From assembly GCF_004366375.1 (NCBI RefSeq), contig NZ_SOEF01000008.1, positions 1 to 64,000 of the forward strand: a DNA stretch of 64,000 nucleotides. The letters are read 5' to 3'. Source of the DNA: Halanaerobium congolense (lineage in GTDB: Bacteria; Bacillota; Halanaerobiia; Halanaerobiales; Halanaerobiaceae). The notes below the pieces were generated by a model. That model did no database searches. It was given only the letters and a program-made list of their open reading frames with translations, and was not told the origin of the DNA. Below are positions 62,150-64,000 of the stretch, one piece after another. The translations under genes were made by a program, and so were the position numbers. Numbering within the stretch: position 1 is the first letter of the stretch; each line of letters begins with the position of its first letter.

Positions 62150-62587
62150 CTATAATGAAGGTGCTGTGGATTCAGGTCCAACTAAGGATGAAGCAGCAGT
62201 TGAAATATAATAATATTCGTCATCGGCTGCCTGATAAGAAATTAAATATTCTTCTCCATCTGCATCTGTAACATAATTGTAAGCTGCTGCAGTATTTTTA
62301 ATATTTAGTTCATCTAAACTTTCTGCTACAGTAGTAAAATCTGCCTCCACAGCTTGAGCCGGATATGCTCCTGCATCTAAATAATACATCTCTAGGCTCT
62401 GCATTATATTATGCAGATCAGCCTTTGCTACTGCAGTATCCGCTTTATCTTTGACTCCACTTAAAGCCGGAACCGCCATTGACATCAAAATTCCGAGCAC
62501 CACAATTACAATCAAAAGTTCAATTAGAGTAAAACCGGCCTCATGATTTTTTCTCTCGATTTGAGCAGCTTTCAAAATTTTAAACAT
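62150..62587 (-). CDS. Major type IV pilin/GspG-like pseudopilin
   Basis: This prepilin has NHEAG-FTLIELLIVIVVLGILMSMAVPAL, with cleavage after Gly and mature Glu5, then KADLHNIMQSLEMYYLDAGAYPA, matching major pseudopilins (GspG/PilE). It contains no Cys pair. The frame opens at ATG 62593; the second ATG at 62587 is better spaced from AAAGGG, giving 145 residues. A 93-base gap separates it from pilC. Confidence 0.82.
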   Translation of the reverse strand: MFKILKAAQIERKNHEAGFTLIELLIVIVVLGILMSMAVPALSGVKDKADTAVAKADLHNIMQSLEMYYLDAGAYPAQAVEADFTTVAESLDELNIKNTAAAYNYVTDADGEEYLISYQAADDEYYYISTAASSLVGPESTAPSL

Positions 62588-62686
62588 TAACATTATCCCT
62601 TTCTATTTTTGTTTTCCTTTGATTTTTGTCTGTACTTTGTTTTAAAGCAAAAATGCTGTGAGTTGACTATATAAGAATTTTATAAA

Positions 62687-63724
62687 TTAAATTATCAAAT
62701 AGATTTGAAACATCGGCATCATTACTGCTGCAGCAAGTAAAGCTACAAAAATTGCAGTTAATGTTATTAAAAAAGGCTCTAAATACTGCAGCATTCTTGC
62801 AATTTCTTCTTTTAACTTTTGGTAATAATAATCACCTGCTCTTTCCAACATGGTTTCCATTTGAGCTGTTTCTTCACCAGTCATTATCAGATAATAAAAA
62901 AGATCCGGGATATACTTACTATCTGAAAAACAATCTGTTAAAGATGCTCCTTTTGAAATATTTAAAGCTGTATTTTGAATAAATTTTTGATAATGATAGT
63001 CTGTAATAATATTTTTTAATAATTCTAAGGCTGAAATTAATTTTAAGCCACTTTTCAAAAGCAGTGACAAATAAATTGCAATCTGAGTTAAAATTAAATC
63101 TTGATATAAACTAGAAAAAAGAGGAAGCTTCAATAAAATCTGGCTTTTTAAAGCCCTTCGCTTTTTGCTTTTAAATAAAATCACTAAAGTCATTACTAGA
63201 AAAATTAAAAAAATTAAAATTAAAAGGAAGTAATTATTAAATATAGAGCTTATCTTTAAAAAGATTCTGGTTATTAAAGGCAGCTCACCGCTGAATTCAG
63301 CAAACAGATCAACAAAAACTGGTAATATAAATCTAAAGATAAAGGCTGCTGCTAAAAAGACTGTAATAATCACAGTTAGCGGATAAAAGGAAGCCTGTTT
63401 AATTTCCTTTTTTAAATCATCCCGACTGCTGTAGTAGTTTTCCAGACTTGCTAAAACCGGGACCAGGCTGCCGCTTTCTTCACCTGCCTGGACAACTGCT
63501 GTAAAGAGATCAGTAAAAACTAATTCTTCTTTTAAAGCTTCAGCTAAACTTAAGCCTGATTCGATATTTTTTAAAATCTCATTATAGATATCTGCTTCAC
63601 TTTCGTCTTTTGTCTGTTTTGAGATAATCATCAAAGATCTATTTAGATTCAAACCAGATTTGAGCATTATTTTTAGCTGTGAAGCAAAAAATTTAAGATC
63701 AAACTCTTTTTTTTTGAAGATAAT
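62687..63724 (-). CDS. pilC: PilC/GspF-like inner-membrane platform protein, start uncertain
   Basis: This polytopic platform protein has two GspF repeats: one starting ASQLKIMLKSGLNLNRSLM, with GLSLAEALKEE, and a second with YLSLLLKSGLKLISALELLK, GASLTDCFSDS and the pattern MTGEETAQMETMLERAGDYY. Three or four membrane helices follow the usual layout. The first ATG (63667) lies inside the conserved repeat, so translation probably starts upstream: AGGAGGG (63729-63735) is followed in frame by ATT (63724) and ATC but no ATG/GTG/TTG. The N-terminal 50-60 residues of typical PilC are missing. Confidence 0.8.
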   Translation of the reverse strand: MIFKKKEFDLKFFASQLKIMLKSGLNLNRSLMIISKQTKDESEADIYNEILKNIESGLSLAEALKEELVFTDLFTAVVQAGEESGSLVPVLASLENYYSSRDDLKKEIKQASFYPLTVIITVFLAAAFIFRFILPVFVDLFAEFSGELPLITRIFLKISSIFNNYFLLILIFLIFLVMTLVILFKSKKRRALKSQILLKLPLFSSLYQDLILTQIAIYLSLLLKSGLKLISALELLKNIITDYHYQKFIQNTALNISKGASLTDCFSDSKYIPDLFYYLIMTGEETAQMETMLERAGDYYYQKLKEEIARMLQYLEPFLITLTAIFVALLAAAVMMPMFQIYLII

Positions 63725-63788
63725 TAGTCCCTCCTTTAAACAGCAGAATATTAAATATCTATTATAATAATTCAGCTATTTGATTTAT

Positions 63789-63814
63789 AAAGTTAAATTC
63801 TAAAGTTAAATTCT
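63789..63814. repeat. Tandem 13-bp duplication
   Basis: AAAGTTAAATTCT occurs twice in immediate succession (63789-63801 and 63802-63814) between the pilB-like and pilC-like genes; the second copy runs into the pilB-like stop codon. Probably replication slippage in an AT-rich spacer. Confidence 0.7.
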
Positions 63815-64000
63815 AATGATTTATATCGATAACCCTCATCATTTCGGCTGGAGAGCTCTGACCCGTTTTTATCTTGCTTAAGGCGGAGTCATATAAGCTG
63901 ATCATTCCGCTGGCAGCTGCCGCGGCTTTTAACTCTGCATAATCTGCATTCTGATTGATTATCTTTTTCATCTGATCATTGAGCAGCAAGATTTCTGCAG
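63813..64000 (-). CDS. PilB/GspE-family ATPase, C-terminal end (partial)
   Basis: Only the last 61 or so codons lie in the window; the gene runs past the right edge. The visible end reads AEILLLNDQMKKIINQ, then AAAAASGMISLYDSALSKIK, and closes SPAEMMRVIDINH. This is the pattern of the C-terminal domain of assembly ATPases (E-L-L/M-x-x-D-x-I, ... MR-T/L-x-x-D ... G-x-T-x-x-E-V-x-R-V). It should power pilus or pseudopilus assembly with pilC. Confidence 0.82.
   Translation of the reverse strand, partial: AEILLLNDQMKKIINQNADYAELKAAAAASGMISLYDSALSKIKTGQSSPAEMMRVIDINH

Overview
The window looks like chromosome of a low-GC, diderm (outer-membrane) anaerobic Firmicute, most probably Halanaerobiales (Halanaerobium-like). 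This is inferred from gene content and order, not from a database match. Firmicute signs are the smc-ftsY-ylxM-ffh-rpsP-khpA-rimM-trmD-rplS-rbgA-rnhB block, Spo0A, SpoVS, Asp23/AmaP, the scpA/scpB pair and strong Shine-Dalgarno sites. Outer-membrane signs are a TonB-dependent receptor with TonB/ExbB/ExbD and a secretin in a type IV pilus/type II secretion-like operon. An ornate large extremophilic (OLE) RNA locus fits an anaerobic extremophile.

Layout. 1-320 holds regulatory palindromes and the promoter of a gene to the left. 321-4118 (minus) is dprA-smg-topA. 4277-6494 (plus) is the TrkH/TrkA potassium uptake pair. 6582-11850 (minus) is a cobalamin-riboswitch-controlled TonB receptor-tonB-exbB-exbD operon, followed by a SIMPL-domain gene. 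12041-13973 (plus) is yraN-comM, converging on a QueT-like transporter gene. 14520-25920 (minus) is the translation/secretion/chromosome block from spoVS and smc to rnhB. 26083-30584 is cca-M50 protease-scpA-scpB-rluB. 30682-35986 is a nucleotide-salvage and repair group (nudF, endoQ-like, punA, pdp, pncB). 36000-47986 is nfnA-nfnB-xseA-xseB-ispA-OLE RNA-oapA-dxs-tlyA-nadK-recN-spo0A. A lone plus-strand tRNA-Leu(CAG) lies at 48209. 48417-56456 carries aroKB-aroQ-pepP-efp-FAD oxidoreductase-asp23-amaP-DUF2273-nusB-aspartate aminotransferase. 56575-64000 is a pilus/secretion operon that runs off the right edge.

How the genes work together. The left half couples DNA topology and uptake, K+ homeostasis and TonB-energised corrinoid import, the last controlled by a transcription-terminating B12 riboswitch. 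The centre is ribosome maturation, SRP targeting and chromosome condensation. The isoprenoid stretch (ispA, dxs) contains the OLE noncoding RNA and its membrane partner OapA. The right end couples shikimate-pathway genes to an envelope-spanning pilus/secretion machine in the same order (pilMNOPQ-aroK-aroB) known from Proteobacteria.

Most notable points. (1) A structured RNA of about 570 nt at 42715-43286 fits OLE RNA, with its own promoter and a downstream OapA-like gene carrying the DxxxD motif. (2) A complete TonB import operon sits under a cobalamin riboswitch. (3) A 56/57-nt repeat occurs at two gene junctions and supplies the scpA stop and the scpB Shine-Dalgarno. (4) A palindrome overlaps the ylxM-ffh promoter and Shine-Dalgarno. 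(5) EF-P has Arg32 instead of Lys at its tip. (6) A sigma-H-like promoter precedes spoVS, while spoIVB and ahrC are missing from the usual nadK-recN-spo0A block. (7) The pilC-like gene has a strong Shine-Dalgarno but no ATG/GTG/TTG start near it. No CRISPR array, rRNA, insertion sequence or prophage was seen.
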